A stretch of DNA of 9,712 nucleotides from Eubacterium nodatum ATCC 33099 (GCA_000510425.1 AZKM01000009.1:1-9712), one strand, 5' to 3'; positions 1 to 9,331 are shown, counted from the first letter of the stretch. The notes: a model not told the origin generated them from the letters alone. Program-made: numbers and translations.

Positions 1-91
1 ATATAATTTTCGGGGGTCGGCAAAATTCCACGGTTTACCTTATTTTCTTGTCCTATTTAAGTAAAGTTCTGTTTCTGTAAAGGAAAGGCAA
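1..91. other. Sequence downstream of groEL, no gene seen
   Basis: These bases follow the groEL stop codon on the minus strand. I see no GC-rich stem followed by a T-run, so no intrinsic terminator for groESL can be called inside the window. The only structure is a weak A/T stem near 7-29 (AATTTT and AAAATT arms), which is too weak to terminate transcription. The terminator may lie beyond position 1. Confidence 0.5.
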
Positions 92-2022
<1,931 letters not shown>

Positions 2023-2030
2023 AATAGTTA

Positions 2031-2035
2031 CCTCC
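2031..2035 (-). promoter_or_regulatory. Ribosome binding site that fixes the groES start
   Basis: The minus strand reads GGAGG, then eight bases, then the ATG at 2022. The upstream in-frame ATG at 2037 shares a base with this Shine-Dalgarno and has no good one of its own. This decides the groES start in favour of 2022. Confidence 0.85.
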
Positions 2036-2067
2036 ATTTATCCGATAAAATATTTTTAGCCCTTTTG

Positions 2068-2094
2068 TTAGCACTCATTATCTTCGAGTGCTAA
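2068..2094 (-). promoter_or_regulatory. CIRCE operator (HrcA binding site)
   Basis: A perfect inverted repeat TTAGCACTC - 9 bases - GAGTGCTAA matches the CIRCE consensus exactly. CIRCE is the binding site of the heat-shock repressor HrcA and typically precedes groESL and hrcA-grpE-dnaK-dnaJ. Here it lies just downstream of the predicted transcription start and about 45 nt before the groES start codon, so HrcA bound here would block transcription. hrcA itself is not in the window. Confidence 0.98.
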
Positions 2095-2105
2095 ACACTA
2101 TATAT

Positions 2106-2134
2106 AATTTACTACCTTGCACATTCAATGTCAA
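2106..2134 (-). promoter_or_regulatory. groESL promoter, vegetative (SigA) type
   Basis: On the minus strand a perfect -35 box TTGACA (2129-2134) is followed by a 17-bp spacer and a -10-like TAAATT (2106-2111, 4 of 6 consensus bases). A TATATA run follows directly. The predicted start near 2099 puts the CIRCE element at about +5 to +32, the standard arrangement for HrcA-regulated groE operons. The -35 call is strong; the exact -10 register is less sure. Confidence 0.8.
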
Positions 2135-2186
2135 CCACATTTTAATTTTTTTCATTAAAATCACACATTATTATGCTTACTTTTGC

Positions 2187-3008
2187 TTACTTTTGCTCTC
2201 TCATATAGTAAAACAAATACTGCTGAGCAAAACCTCCCAGATTTCCGAAGTTCTTCTCTGCATATTTTTTCATCTCCTTGACATCGGAAAGAGGTATCCC
2301 GTAAAGTTCATTCATAACACGTTTAACCCAGACATCAATGGGAAAACTATCGTACTTTGCCATGCCGAAAAGTGTAATACAATTGGCAACTTTAGGACCG
2401 ACCCCCATGAGATTCAAGAGTTCATCCTCATTTTGGGGAAGCCCCCGTTCTGCTATATATTTTGCCGTAGCTGTTATATACTTTGCCCTGTAGCCAAGCC
2501 TTACTTCTTCCAAATCTTCGGTTTTAAGCCTTGCAATATCTTCAATGCCAGGAAAGGCGAACTTGCCTTCGGAGACTTTTTCTCCGAAAAGCTCACAGAA
2601 TTTTTCTATGCACCCTTTAATCCTCGGAATATTATTATTTTGAGAAATTATAAAGGATATAATCGTCTCCCACAAATCCTGGTTTAAAATTCTAATTCCG
2701 CATCCGTATTCCGCAGCTTTCATAAGGATTTCGTCATTTTCTGAAAGTTTTTTCTTAATTTCACCGTAATCTCTTCCCAGGTCTAAATAATTGTACCAGA
2801 TATTTTCAAAGTCTTCCTTTGTGCAGGGTGTAATTCTAAGTGTAACCTTACCTGTGCCCGTTTCGAAGGTTTCCATAGTCACAGATTTGCCAAGTGCCAC
2901 TCCCTCAAATTTACTATCAGAGATTTTGTTCCATCTGAAGCACTGACCACACTCAAAAATATGCTGCAAATTAAAATCCCTTAAATTTTCCACCTCATAT
3001 GAGCTCAT
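2187..3008 (-). CDS. ogg: 8-oxoguanine DNA glycosylase/AP lyase, OGG1 type
   Basis: This enzyme excises 8-oxoguanine opposite cytosine and nicks the resulting abasic site, the first step of base excision repair. The 273-residue protein has an OGG N-terminal domain with CGQCFRW (about 20-26), corresponding to the GQSFRW region of human OGG1. The HhH-GPD glycosylase domain follows. It contains NNNI (124-127), GYRAKY (172-177), the helix-hairpin-helix LMGVGPKVANC with likely catalytic Lys206, and PIDVW with catalytic Asp225. The start at 3008 has GGAG eight bases upstream. It begins 15 nt after the AIR-synthase-like gene, so it is probably the last gene of the pcrA-ligA run. A C-terminal iron-sulfur cluster Cys set, as in MutY or Nth, is absent. 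Bacterial OGG1-like enzymes of this class are known from clostridia. The gene symbol is by family, not locus-specific. Confidence 0.93.
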   Translation of the reverse strand: MSSYEVENLRDFNLQHIFECGQCFRWNKISDSKFEGVALGKSVTMETFETGTGKVTLRITPCTKEDFENIWYNYLDLGRDYGEIKKKLSENDEILMKAAEYGCGIRILNQDLWETIISFIISQNNNIPRIKGCIEKFCELFGEKVSEGKFAFPGIEDIARLKTEDLEEVRLGYRAKYITATAKYIAERGLPQNEDELLNLMGVGPKVANCITLFGMAKYDSFPIDVWVKRVMNELYGIPLSDVKEMKKYAEKNFGNLGGFAQQYLFYYMREQK

Positions 3009-3023
3009 AAATAATCTCCAATA

Positions 3024-4049
3024 TCAAATCACTTTATAAAGTTCATCTGCTTCAGGGGGCATAATGTCTGTTACAGCTCCGTCTTTACCTACCACCTTTA
3101 CACCTTCACCCGCCGGCTTCACTTCACCTATTACGCTGACCCGAATATTTTCCATGCTGCACTTTTCTATAATCTTCTCGGCTTTTTCTTTAGGTGCGGC
3201 TATCAACATACATCCGCTGGAAATAAGCCGAAAGGGATCAATCCTGAAATGTTTGCAGATTTTCTCAGTCACAGGATCAACAAAGATAGAATCTTCATCA
3301 ATTAAAGCTCCTTTTCCGGATAAACGGCACATTTCCCATACAGCTCCGTAAATGCCACCCTCGGTAACATCGTGCATTCCCGAGGTTCCTATGTTTCCTG
3401 CAATAACCCCCTCCTTAACCACGCTTACCCTTTCAAGCATTGATGCGGCTTCTGCAAGTTCTTCTTCTGTGAGGATTTCCTTAAGTGATTCCCTGCAATC
3501 TGTTGCAATTATTCCGGTTCCCTCAAGTCCCGCATTTTTGGTAAGTAAAATCCAATCACCCGCCTTCATATCCTTTGCATCTGATGATTCTGAACTCATT
3601 GCTCTGCCTATTGCCGTGGAAACAATCACCGGCTGATTAACTGCCGTGGTGACTTCAGTGTGACCTCCGATAATTTCCACCTCGGCTTCTTCTGCCGCCT
3701 TTGCCGCCTGATCCATGATTGTAGCCACATCCTCTTCAGTGGTTCCTTCCGGAAGCATTACCGCAAGGGTTATTCCGACAGGCTGAATTCCGTTACTTGC
3801 AACGTCATTACAGGAAATATGAATTGCAAGTTTTCCTATTTCCTTCACCGATGCCGTTATAGGATCTGTAGAAACCACACAGTCATATGCACCAAAATCC
3901 ATCACCGCACAGTCTTCTCCTATACCTGCCCTAATCTTAACCTCAGGTCGTCTGTACTTAATCCTCTCCAAAACTATTTTTTCCAGCATATCACTGTCAA
4001 GTTTTCCAACTGCTAATTTTCGCATATTCCCCTCTGCTAATTTTGTCAT
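3024..4049 (-). CDS. AIR synthase-related protein (PurM/ThiL/HypE/SelD superfamily), function unknown
   Basis: The superfamily binds ATP and transfers or activates phosphate on varied substrates (aminoimidazole ribonucleotide, thiamine phosphate, selenium, hydrogenase CN ligand). About 341 residues from the chosen start fit it. Near the N-terminus are the nucleotide/metal motifs GIGEDCAVMDF, STDPIT and HISCNDVASNG; the middle has IIGGHTEVT, then TEGGIYGAVWEM in the C-terminal half. Start choice: the ATG at 4049 overlaps the ligA stop as ATGA and has AAGGAG ten bases upstream. An ATG at 4025 has GAGGGG only three bases away, and an open frame continues nine codons upstream to 4076 inside ligA. 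Similar clostridial proteins are often labelled HypE-like. However, the C-terminal ...ELYKVI lacks the terminal Cys of HypE, and no hyp, thi or pur gene is nearby. The substrate cannot be named. Confidence 0.88.
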   Translation of the reverse strand: MTKLAEGNMRKLAVGKLDSDMLEKIVLERIKYRRPEVKIRAGIGEDCAVMDFGAYDCVVSTDPITASVKEIGKLAIHISCNDVASNGIQPVGITLAVMLPEGTTEEDVATIMDQAAKAAEEAEVEIIGGHTEVTTAVNQPVIVSTAIGRAMSSESSDAKDMKAGDWILLTKNAGLEGTGIIATDCRESLKEILTEEELAEAASMLERVSVVKEGVIAGNIGTSGMHDVTEGGIYGAVWEMCRLSGKGALIDEDSIFVDPVTEKICKHFRIDPFRLISSGCMLIAAPKEKAEKIIEKCSMENIRVSVIGEVKPAGEGVKVVGKDGAVTDIMPPEADELYKVI

Positions 4050-6013
4050 ACTCCAATCTCTCCTTGAGAAATCCACCTTGTAACAGTAGCTTCATCTATT
4101 ATTTTTATGCCTAATTCTAAGGCTTTTTTATTCTTTCCCGATGTTGAATTAATGTCATTATTTACCAGATAATCGGTTTTTGAACTAACCGAACTTGAAA
4201 CCTTGCCTCCGGCACCTTCAATGGCAGCCTTTAAGGCTCCTCTATTTTCATATTCCACTAAAGAACCTGTTATAACAAAGGTCAGTCCTCCGAAAAAGTC
4301 CTTTTTTGCTTTTCCTGTTTCATCAAGTTCCAAAACTTCCAAAAGATTTCTTACCTCTGCCAGTTTTTCTTCATTTTTAAAGTATTCCACAAAGGAATTT
4401 GCCATAATCTCACCTATGCCCTTTATCTCCTTAAGCTCAGCTTCCGAAAGATTCATCACTCTTTCAAAACTTCCGTTGCAGTAGTCAACTATTATCTTTG
4501 CATTTGCCGAACCTATTCCGGAAATTCCAAGCCCGTACAGCAATCTTTCCGGTGTTGTGTGGGACGCCTTTTTTATAGCTGAAATCAGATTATCAAAAGA
4601 CTTCTCAGCAAACCCCTCCATAGATGTTATTTCTTTCCTGTGTGCATCCAGTTTAAATAAGTCTGCAAACTCCTTGATAATCCCATTTGAAATAAATTTC
4701 TCCAATGTGGCTTCACTCAATCCGTCTATATTCATAGCGTCTCTGGAAACAAACAGCCCAAAACTCTTAATATGTTTTGCAGGGCACTTTGGATTGGCGC
4801 AGTGAAGGGTTTTCACTCCATTTTCTTCAGAAACGACAGCTTCCCCCTGACATACGGGACAAAACTTGGGAATTTCTACAGAATTACTTTTCGTCAGATT
4901 TTCCGCAATCTGCGGAATTATCATATTAGCTTTATATACTGAGATTCTGTCACCTATTCCCAGCTTTAAATCCTGTACCATGCTCAAATTATGTACCGAT
5001 GCTCTGGAAACGGTGGTTCCCTCAAGCTCCACCGAATCAAAAACTGCAATAGGGTTAATCAATCCTGTTCTTGAAGTACTCCATTTAATTCCCCTTAACA
5101 CTGTATCTTCCCTTTGGTCAGCCCACTTAAACGCTATGGAATCTCTTGGAAACTTAGAGGTGCTTCCAAGGGCTCTCCCATATTCCATATCATCGTAAAG
5201 AAGCACAAGCCCGTCAGAAGGAAAATCGTTTTCTCCTACTCTGCTTTCGAATTTACCGATCTCATCTACAATGTTTGCATGATTCACCACAGCATATTCT
5301 ACTACATCAAAACCTTGATTTGTGAGCCATATAAACTGGTTCTGCCGGCTGCCGGCAAAATCAACTCCCTCTGCTTCGACCAGAGAAAAGGCAAAAAATT
5401 CAACATTTCTCGACTTGGTAATTCTCGGATCCAGCTGTCTCACCGAGCCGCTGCAAAGGTTTCTAGGATTTTTATATTTTGCTTCCACATCATCTATGGT
5501 TTCATTGATTCTGGCAAATTCAGAATAAGTAATCACCGCCTCACCACGCAAAACCGTTCTTCCTTTATGGGAAATTCCTAAAGGCACATTAGAAAATACC
5601 CTGGCATTATTTGTTATTACCTCTCCGGTGGTTCCGTTCCCCCTGGTAAGTGCCTTTGTCAGTTTTCCGTCTTCATAGGTCAAAACTATTGTAAGCCCAT
5701 CGAGTTTCCATGAAAGGATTCCCTTCTTATCTCCCAGCCATGTCACAAGTCCCTCTCTGTCCTTGGTTTTATCAAGGGATAGCATAGGACTTGAATGAAC
5801 TTCTTTAGGCAGTTCTGATAATACCTCGTAACCTACATTACGGGTCGGACTTCCGGAAAGAACCATGCCCGTTTCCTTTTCCAGCCTCAAAAGTTCATCG
5901 TAGAGTTCATCGTATTTGAGGTTTGACATTACTTCCTCTGACTTTTGGTAGTATGAAAAAGCAGCCTCATTTAACTCTGCCACTAATTCTTTAATTCTTT
6001 TCTGTTTATCCAT
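4046..6013 (-). CDS. ligA: NAD-dependent DNA ligase LigA, divergent clostridial type
   Basis: LigA seals nicks in replication and repair using NAD+. The 655-residue protein keeps all family domains. Domain Ia covers about 1-60. The adenylation domain has the nucleophile Lys103 in KLDG, LRGEAV (155-160), NPRN..SGSVRQLD (182-195), DGLV (267-270) and AFKW (294-297). An OB fold comes next, then a Cys4 zinc finger (C385, C388, C405, C410), helix-hairpin-helix repeats around 490-545 (GLGISGIG, IKGIGEI), and a BRCT domain from about 573. It is unusual in domain Ia: aligned by eye to E. coli LigA, the NMN-contacting His23 and Asp32 are Tyr22 and Asn31 here, while Tyr22, Tyr35 and Asp36 are retained. 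The usual TRGDG is TRGNG. I recall the same substitutions in Lachnospiraceae ligases, so this looks like a lineage variant rather than a dead copy. It lies 29 nt after pcrA. Confidence 0.96.
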   Translation of the reverse strand: MDKQKRIKELVAELNEAAFSYYQKSEEVMSNLKYDELYDELLRLEKETGMVLSGSPTRNVGYEVLSELPKEVHSSPMLSLDKTKDREGLVTWLGDKKGILSWKLDGLTIVLTYEDGKLTKALTRGNGTTGEVITNNARVFSNVPLGISHKGRTVLRGEAVITYSEFARINETIDDVEAKYKNPRNLCSGSVRQLDPRITKSRNVEFFAFSLVEAEGVDFAGSRQNQFIWLTNQGFDVVEYAVVNHANIVDEIGKFESRVGENDFPSDGLVLLYDDMEYGRALGSTSKFPRDSIAFKWADQREDTVLRGIKWSTSRTGLINPIAVFDSVELEGTTVSRASVHNLSMVQDLKLGIGDRISVYKANMIIPQIAENLTKSNSVEIPKFCPVCQGEAVVSEENGVKTLHCANPKCPAKHIKSFGLFVSRDAMNIDGLSEATLEKFISNGIIKEFADLFKLDAHRKEITSMEGFAEKSFDNLISAIKKASHTTPERLLYGLGISGIGSANAKIIVDYCNGSFERVMNLSEAELKEIKGIGEIMANSFVEYFKNEEKLAEVRNLLEVLELDETGKAKKDFFGGLTFVITGSLVEYENRGALKAAIEGAGGKVSSSVSSKTDYLVNNDINSTSGKNKKALELGIKIIDEATVTRWISQGEIGV

Positions 6014-6042
6014 AATAATATCTCTGTAAAGCCTCTCTCACG

Positions 6043-8256
6043 CTATATTTTTTTCAGAGGTGCAACACCCTTTGCAAGTTTTTTCAGCCCTCCCTCATCA
6101 AACATAACAGATACTGTCTTTTCCAAGGCTTCCACAACCATTCCTTCACCAAACTTTCCATGTCTTACTCTGTCGCCGGGAGAAAAATCCGTATCTGCAA
6201 AGGCGACCTTTCCGGCAGTTTCCATAGTTGCATATCTAAGGGAGTCGTAAGGTTTAAATGCCTTCCCTGCATAACCGTCCGCACTTCCCGTGTCAACCCC
6301 CAAGCTGCTTCCGAAACTCCGAGACTTCTTCTCATAAACTGCGTCCCCTTGTACGAGGCTCTTGTCCAGTTCCCGCAGAAACTGCGATTCTCTGGTATAT
6401 TCAGTCCTGCCGAAACGCACCCTTTCAGCCGCACTGGACAAACACAAAAGTTCTTTTGCTCTGGTCATACCCACATAACAAAGTCTTCTCTCCTCTTCCA
6501 TTCCGGAAATACTGTCAAAGGCTTTATTCCCCGGAAATAAACCGTCTTCAAGACCGGGAAGGAACACAACAGGAAATTCCAGTCCCTTTGCACTGTGCAT
6601 TGTCATAAGTGTGACCGTATCCTGAGTTTCATCATAATTGTCCACTTCAGCAGCCAAAGTAAGCTTTTCCATAAACTCTTCTATTGAGGGTGCTTCCGTT
6701 CCGTTTTCATAATCGTATATTTCCGATTTAAATTCCATCAAATTCTCTATTCTGCCTTCTGCCTCAACAGTTTTCGCTTCCTCAAGCGCTTTCAGGTACC
6801 CCGTTTTAACAAGAAGCATATCGTAAATGTCGGAAACTCTTAAATTTTCTCTTTCAGCCCTGCATAAACTTATACACTCAACCATCTCCTTAACTCTGTC
6901 ATAGGCTCTGCCGGGCAATGTTTCCTGAACCTCTGAATCCTCCAAGGCATCCAGCAGGCTTTCTTCTCTAACGGCGGCGAATGTCTGTATTTTTTCAACG
7001 GTCTTGTCTCCCATTCCACGCTTAGGTTCATTGATAATTCTTCTCAGGGACAAATCATCGGCGGGATTCACCACAAGCCGCATATATGCCATCATATCCT
7101 TAATTTCTTTTCGGTCATAATACCTCATTCCCGACAGCACTCTGTACGGAATCCCCTGAGCAGTCAGGCTTGCTTCAAAAAGCCTTGACTGTGCATTGGT
7201 TCTGTATAATATTGCAAAGTCCGTCAAAGCCCTGCCGTTACGCTCCATAAGGGCAATCTGTCTGGCAATGGAGCCGGCTTCTTCCTTGTCGTTATCGGCT
7301 CTGAAATATCTCAGCTTTTCTCCTTTATCCGCCTCTGTCCAGAGCTTCTTGTCCTTTCTGCTTCTGTTATTTCTGATAACGGAGTGTGCTGCCGCTAAAA
7401 TATTGGCTTTCGATCTGTAATTCTGTTCAAGCTTAATAACCTTTGTCTCGGGAAAGTCTTTTTCAAAATCCAGTATGTTTCTGATGTCAGCACCACGCCA
7501 CTGATAGATACACTGATCGTCATCACCTACAACGCAAAGATTATGATGAGCCTCTGCCATCATAGATATTAAACTGTACTGAATATGATTCGTGTCCTGA
7601 TACTCGTCCACCATTATATATTTGAAGCGATTCTGATATTTGCTGAGAATTTCCTCATTATTTTCAAAAAGTTTAACGCAATTAAGCAGTATGTCATCAA
7701 AGTCCATGGCATTATTTTTCTTCAGCCTTTGGGAATATTCTCTGTATACAAGACTGATTGCCTTTGTTTTATAGTTATCTTCAACGGTTTCTGTATACTT
7801 TTCTGCGGAAATGCCTTTCTCCTTGCAGTCACTTATTGCAGCAAGCAAATATCTGGGTGGGAATTCCTTCTCATTCATACCCTTTTCTTTGATAATGCTC
7901 TTAATCAATGTCCTTTGGTCTGTGGTATCATAAATTAAAAAATTCTTCTCATATCCTATTGTTTCCGGATATATTCTCAGTATTCTAAGGCACATGGAAT
8001 GAAAGGTCATAATCCACATATCCCTTGCTACGCCACCTACAAGTTCCTCCACTCTTCCCCTCATCTCAGAAGCTGCTTTATTTGTAAATGTCACTGCCAA
8101 AATGCTGTACGGGGAAATTCCCTGCTCTATCATATATGCAATTCTGTGGGTCATTGTACTGGTCTTTCCCGAACCCGCTCCTGCAAGCACCAACAGGGGA
8201 CCGGATATCTGCTCAACGGCCTCTCTCTGCTTTTGATTTAAATTATCTAAACTCAT
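6043..8256 (-). CDS. pcrA: ATP-dependent DNA helicase PcrA (UvrD/Rep family, SF1A)
   Basis: PcrA is the 3'-5' helicase of Gram-positive bacteria, acting in nucleotide excision repair, rolling-circle replication, clearance of RecA filaments and transcription-replication conflicts. The 737-residue protein has full family length. Motifs appear in order: the Q-motif LNQKQREAV, Walker A AGAGSGKT (25-32), TFTNKAA, Walker B VDEYQD (216-221), GDDDQCIYQWRGA (244-256), LEQNYRS (276-282), TMHSAKGLEF, and motif VI VGMTRAKE. The C-terminus carries the small PcrA Tudor-like domain beginning GDRVRHGKFGEG, known to contact RNA polymerase in this family. The start ATG at 8256 precedes MSLDNLNQKQREA, which is normal for PcrA. 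The Shine-Dalgarno GGAG is rather far (about 13 nt). Together with ligA it reproduces the pcrA-ligA neighbourhood common in Firmicutes. Confidence 0.98.
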   Translation of the reverse strand: MSLDNLNQKQREAVEQISGPLLVLAGAGSGKTSTMTHRIAYMIEQGISPYSILAVTFTNKAASEMRGRVEELVGGVARDMWIMTFHSMCLRILRIYPETIGYEKNFLIYDTTDQRTLIKSIIKEKGMNEKEFPPRYLLAAISDCKEKGISAEKYTETVEDNYKTKAISLVYREYSQRLKKNNAMDFDDILLNCVKLFENNEEILSKYQNRFKYIMVDEYQDTNHIQYSLISMMAEAHHNLCVVGDDDQCIYQWRGADIRNILDFEKDFPETKVIKLEQNYRSKANILAAAHSVIRNNRSRKDKKLWTEADKGEKLRYFRADNDKEEAGSIARQIALMERNGRALTDFAILYRTNAQSRLFEASLTAQGIPYRVLSGMRYYDRKEIKDMMAYMRLVVNPADDLSLRRIINEPKRGMGDKTVEKIQTFAAVREESLLDALEDSEVQETLPGRAYDRVKEMVECISLCRAERENLRVSDIYDMLLVKTGYLKALEEAKTVEAEGRIENLMEFKSEIYDYENGTEAPSIEEFMEKLTLAAEVDNYDETQDTVTLMTMHSAKGLEFPVVFLPGLEDGLFPGNKAFDSISGMEEERRLCYVGMTRAKELLCLSSAAERVRFGRTEYTRESQFLRELDKSLVQGDAVYEKKSRSFGSSLGVDTGSADGYAGKAFKPYDSLRYATMETAGKVAFADTDFSPGDRVRHGKFGEGMVVEALEKTVSVMFDEGGLKKLAKGVAPLKKI

Positions 8257-8388
8257 CTGCTAATTTTATCTCCATTACATAAAAAATAATATCACTATAT
8301 AAAAAATAATGTCGCACTTATTTTAACATATTTGCGGCTATATAAACAGAAAAAAAAGAAGTCCTCTGAACAAGTGTATACAGATGAA
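8257..8388 (-). promoter_or_regulatory. Intergenic region upstream of pcrA: possible promoter and 20-bp-spaced repeat
   Basis: The region holds two copies of ATAAAAAATAAT followed by a CAC end (8279-8295 and 8299-8317), spaced by 20 bp. On the minus strand a weak promoter can be drawn: GCGACA (4 of 6), an 18-bp spacer, TATTAT (5 of 6), ending about 30 nt before the pcrA start. A run of eight T on the minus strand (8350-8357) after a very short AGAG/TTCT stem could be a weak terminator for the DUF4430 gene. None of these calls is strong alone. Confidence 0.35.
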
Positions 8389-8940
8389 TTACATCTCATT
8401 CTTGTAATTTATCACATAATACCAGACTATCTTATCCTTATTTTTCAGTTTGTATTCAGAAGCGGAAAGGTTTGGAATTTCACCGTTTACAGAGTACATC
8501 CAGCCGCTGTTTCTGCCTGCATCAAACTCTGCCAGATGACCTATTGAGCTTACATATACTCCCGAATATCCTGTCTTCTGCTCCTTTATGAAAGGAATTT
8601 TTTTCTCTCTGCATGCAGCCTTGAAAATATCATATACCGTACTGTTTTTCTTGATTTTGTATTCCTTCTTCTTTAAAAAATAGCCGTTTTTCGGTATATA
8701 TTCTTTTATATCCCTGTTTTTTAATTGAGTCATATCCTTTGAAAGGGATTTACAGTTGATTTCAAGGGTAACTGAAATATCATTTCCCTTTACAGCTTTC
8801 TTTACCTTGTTTTCTGAATGGTCAGGTGCAATAATACGCATTGTGAAAAATGCCATAAGTCCGAAAAGCACCAAAATAACAGCCGTCGCTATAAATTTGT
8901 ATTTTTTCCTCTTGGTTTTCTTAAACAGTTCGTCCTGCAT
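8389..8940 (-). CDS. Membrane-anchored DUF4430 (transcobalamin-like C-terminal domain) protein
   Basis: The 183-residue protein has a basic N-terminus (KKTKRKKYK), one hydrophobic segment at about 16-37, and an outward-facing remainder, so it is probably anchored to the membrane by an uncleaved signal anchor. No lipobox Cys is present. The domain from about 55 onward fits DUF4430: ISVTLEINCKSL, the spacer PKNGYFL, NSTVYDIFKAAC (99-110), then the diagnostic EFDAGRNSGWMYSVNGEIPN (138-157) and NKDKIVWYYV near the end. InterPro groups this domain with the C-terminal domain of the vitamin B12 carriers transcobalamin and intrinsic factor. GGAG lies eight bases before the ATG. A cobalamin riboswitch on the same strand lies about 390 nt upstream, which supports, but does not prove, a role in corrinoid capture. 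The two terminators between them complicate a simple operon model. Ligand and partner are unknown. Confidence 0.85.
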   Translation of the reverse strand: MQDELFKKTKRKKYKFIATAVILVLFGLMAFFTMRIIAPDHSENKVKKAVKGNDISVTLEINCKSLSKDMTQLKNRDIKEYIPKNGYFLKKKEYKIKKNSTVYDIFKAACREKKIPFIKEQKTGYSGVYVSSIGHLAEFDAGRNSGWMYSVNGEIPNLSASEYKLKNKDKIVWYYVINYKNEM

Positions 8941-8973
8941 TCTAACTCTCCATATTCTCCATATAATCTATTC

Positions 8974-8992
8974 AGGTTGCCTGCGGTAACCT
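8974..8992. repeat. Dyad symmetry upstream of the DUF4430 gene
   Basis: The plus strand reads AGGTTGCC-TGC-GGTAACCT, an 8-bp inverted repeat with one imperfect pair (a G-U wobble in plus-strand RNA, A-C mismatch in minus-strand RNA). It lies 34 nt upstream of the DUF4430 start codon. No T-run follows on either strand, so it is not a terminator. It could be a protein operator or a minor leader hairpin. Confidence 0.35.
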
Positions 8993-9144
8993 ATATACTT
9001 TCGTCAATCTAATATTATTTTTTTCTAATACCACATCTTTTCTCCATCGTCTTCCTGCATCTTTAATGTATCACATTTGACATATTATTATGTATGGCAG
9101 CAAGTAAATATCATGGATATAAAGCCGGAATTCATCGTCTTCTC

Positions 9145-9182
9145 AAAAAAGCAAATGAGGCAGGGTGACGGGGCCTGCCTCA
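9145..9182 (-). terminator. Second intrinsic terminator after the riboswitch
   Basis: On the minus strand a perfect 9-bp stem TGAGGCAGG / CCTGCCTCA with a 9-nt loop is followed at once by TTTGCTTTTTT. On the plus strand it is followed by CAAAA-like sequence without T-runs, so it works in the minus direction only. It would stop any transcript that escapes the first terminator, about 200 nt before the DUF4430 start. Confidence 0.75.
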
Positions 9183-9251
9183 AAATGAAAAAAGAATGAA
9201 AAGCAATTGGGGCTCCACAGATTTTACTAAATCTATATTCTATAGTCATAC

Positions 9252-9280
9252 AAAAAGGACTGTGGCATGCCCACAGCCCG
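9252..9280 (-). terminator. Intrinsic terminator of the cobalamin riboswitch expression platform
   Basis: On the minus strand GGGCTGTGG - GCATG - CCACAGTCC forms a 9-bp stem with one G-T pair, followed directly by TTTTTG. It lies about 50 nt after the end of the B12 aptamer, where the regulated terminator of a transcriptional riboswitch is expected. I could not identify a convincing long antiterminator pairing by eye. Confidence 0.75.
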
Positions 9281-9331
9281 TATTCGCTGATGCAGTGTTT
9301 TCACAATCGGTTCACCGCCGATTAAAAACAA

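Larger units (their letters stand above)
8941..9331 (-). other. Gene-free region between cobalamin riboswitch and DUF4430 gene
   Basis: No convincing coding sequence lies here on either strand. A 53-codon minus-strand frame (9088-9249) has no ribosome binding site and runs straight through a terminator hairpin. On the minus strand the region holds in order: a small hairpin (9305-9323), an intrinsic terminator (9252-9280), a second terminator (9145-9182), and a short dyad (8974-8992) shortly before the DUF4430 start. I could not identify a convincing separate promoter for the DUF4430 gene. A TTGACG near 9002-9007 on the minus strand lacks a -10 at proper spacing. Confidence 0.6.

Noticed and set aside
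7..29. A/T stem-loop downstream of groEL as a terminator
   Set aside because: The stem has only A-T pairs and no T-run follows, so it is not a credible terminator.
2088..2687. Plus-strand 199-codon frame starting at the CIRCE region
   Set aside because: It covers the groESL promoter and lies antisense to the glycosylase. Its sequence shows no family resemblance.
3024..4049. Naming the AIR-synthase-like gene hypE or thiL
   Set aside because: The C-terminus lacks the HypE terminal Cys, the neighbours give no hydrogenase or thiamine context, and superfamily motifs alone do not separate the subfamilies.
6160..6608. Several overlapping frames on both strands within the 3' part of pcrA
   Set aside because: The pcrA frame carries motif VI and the Tudor-like C-terminal domain through this stretch, so the others are shadows.
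9113..9199. Plus-strand 28-residue frame
   Set aside because: It has no ribosome binding site, and half of it is the arms of the minus-strand terminator.
9088..9249. Minus-strand 53-codon frame between the riboswitch terminator and the DUF4430 gene
   Set aside because: There is no Shine-Dalgarno, it starts just after a T-run, it reads through the second terminator hairpin, and its Cys/Phe-rich composition is not protein-like.
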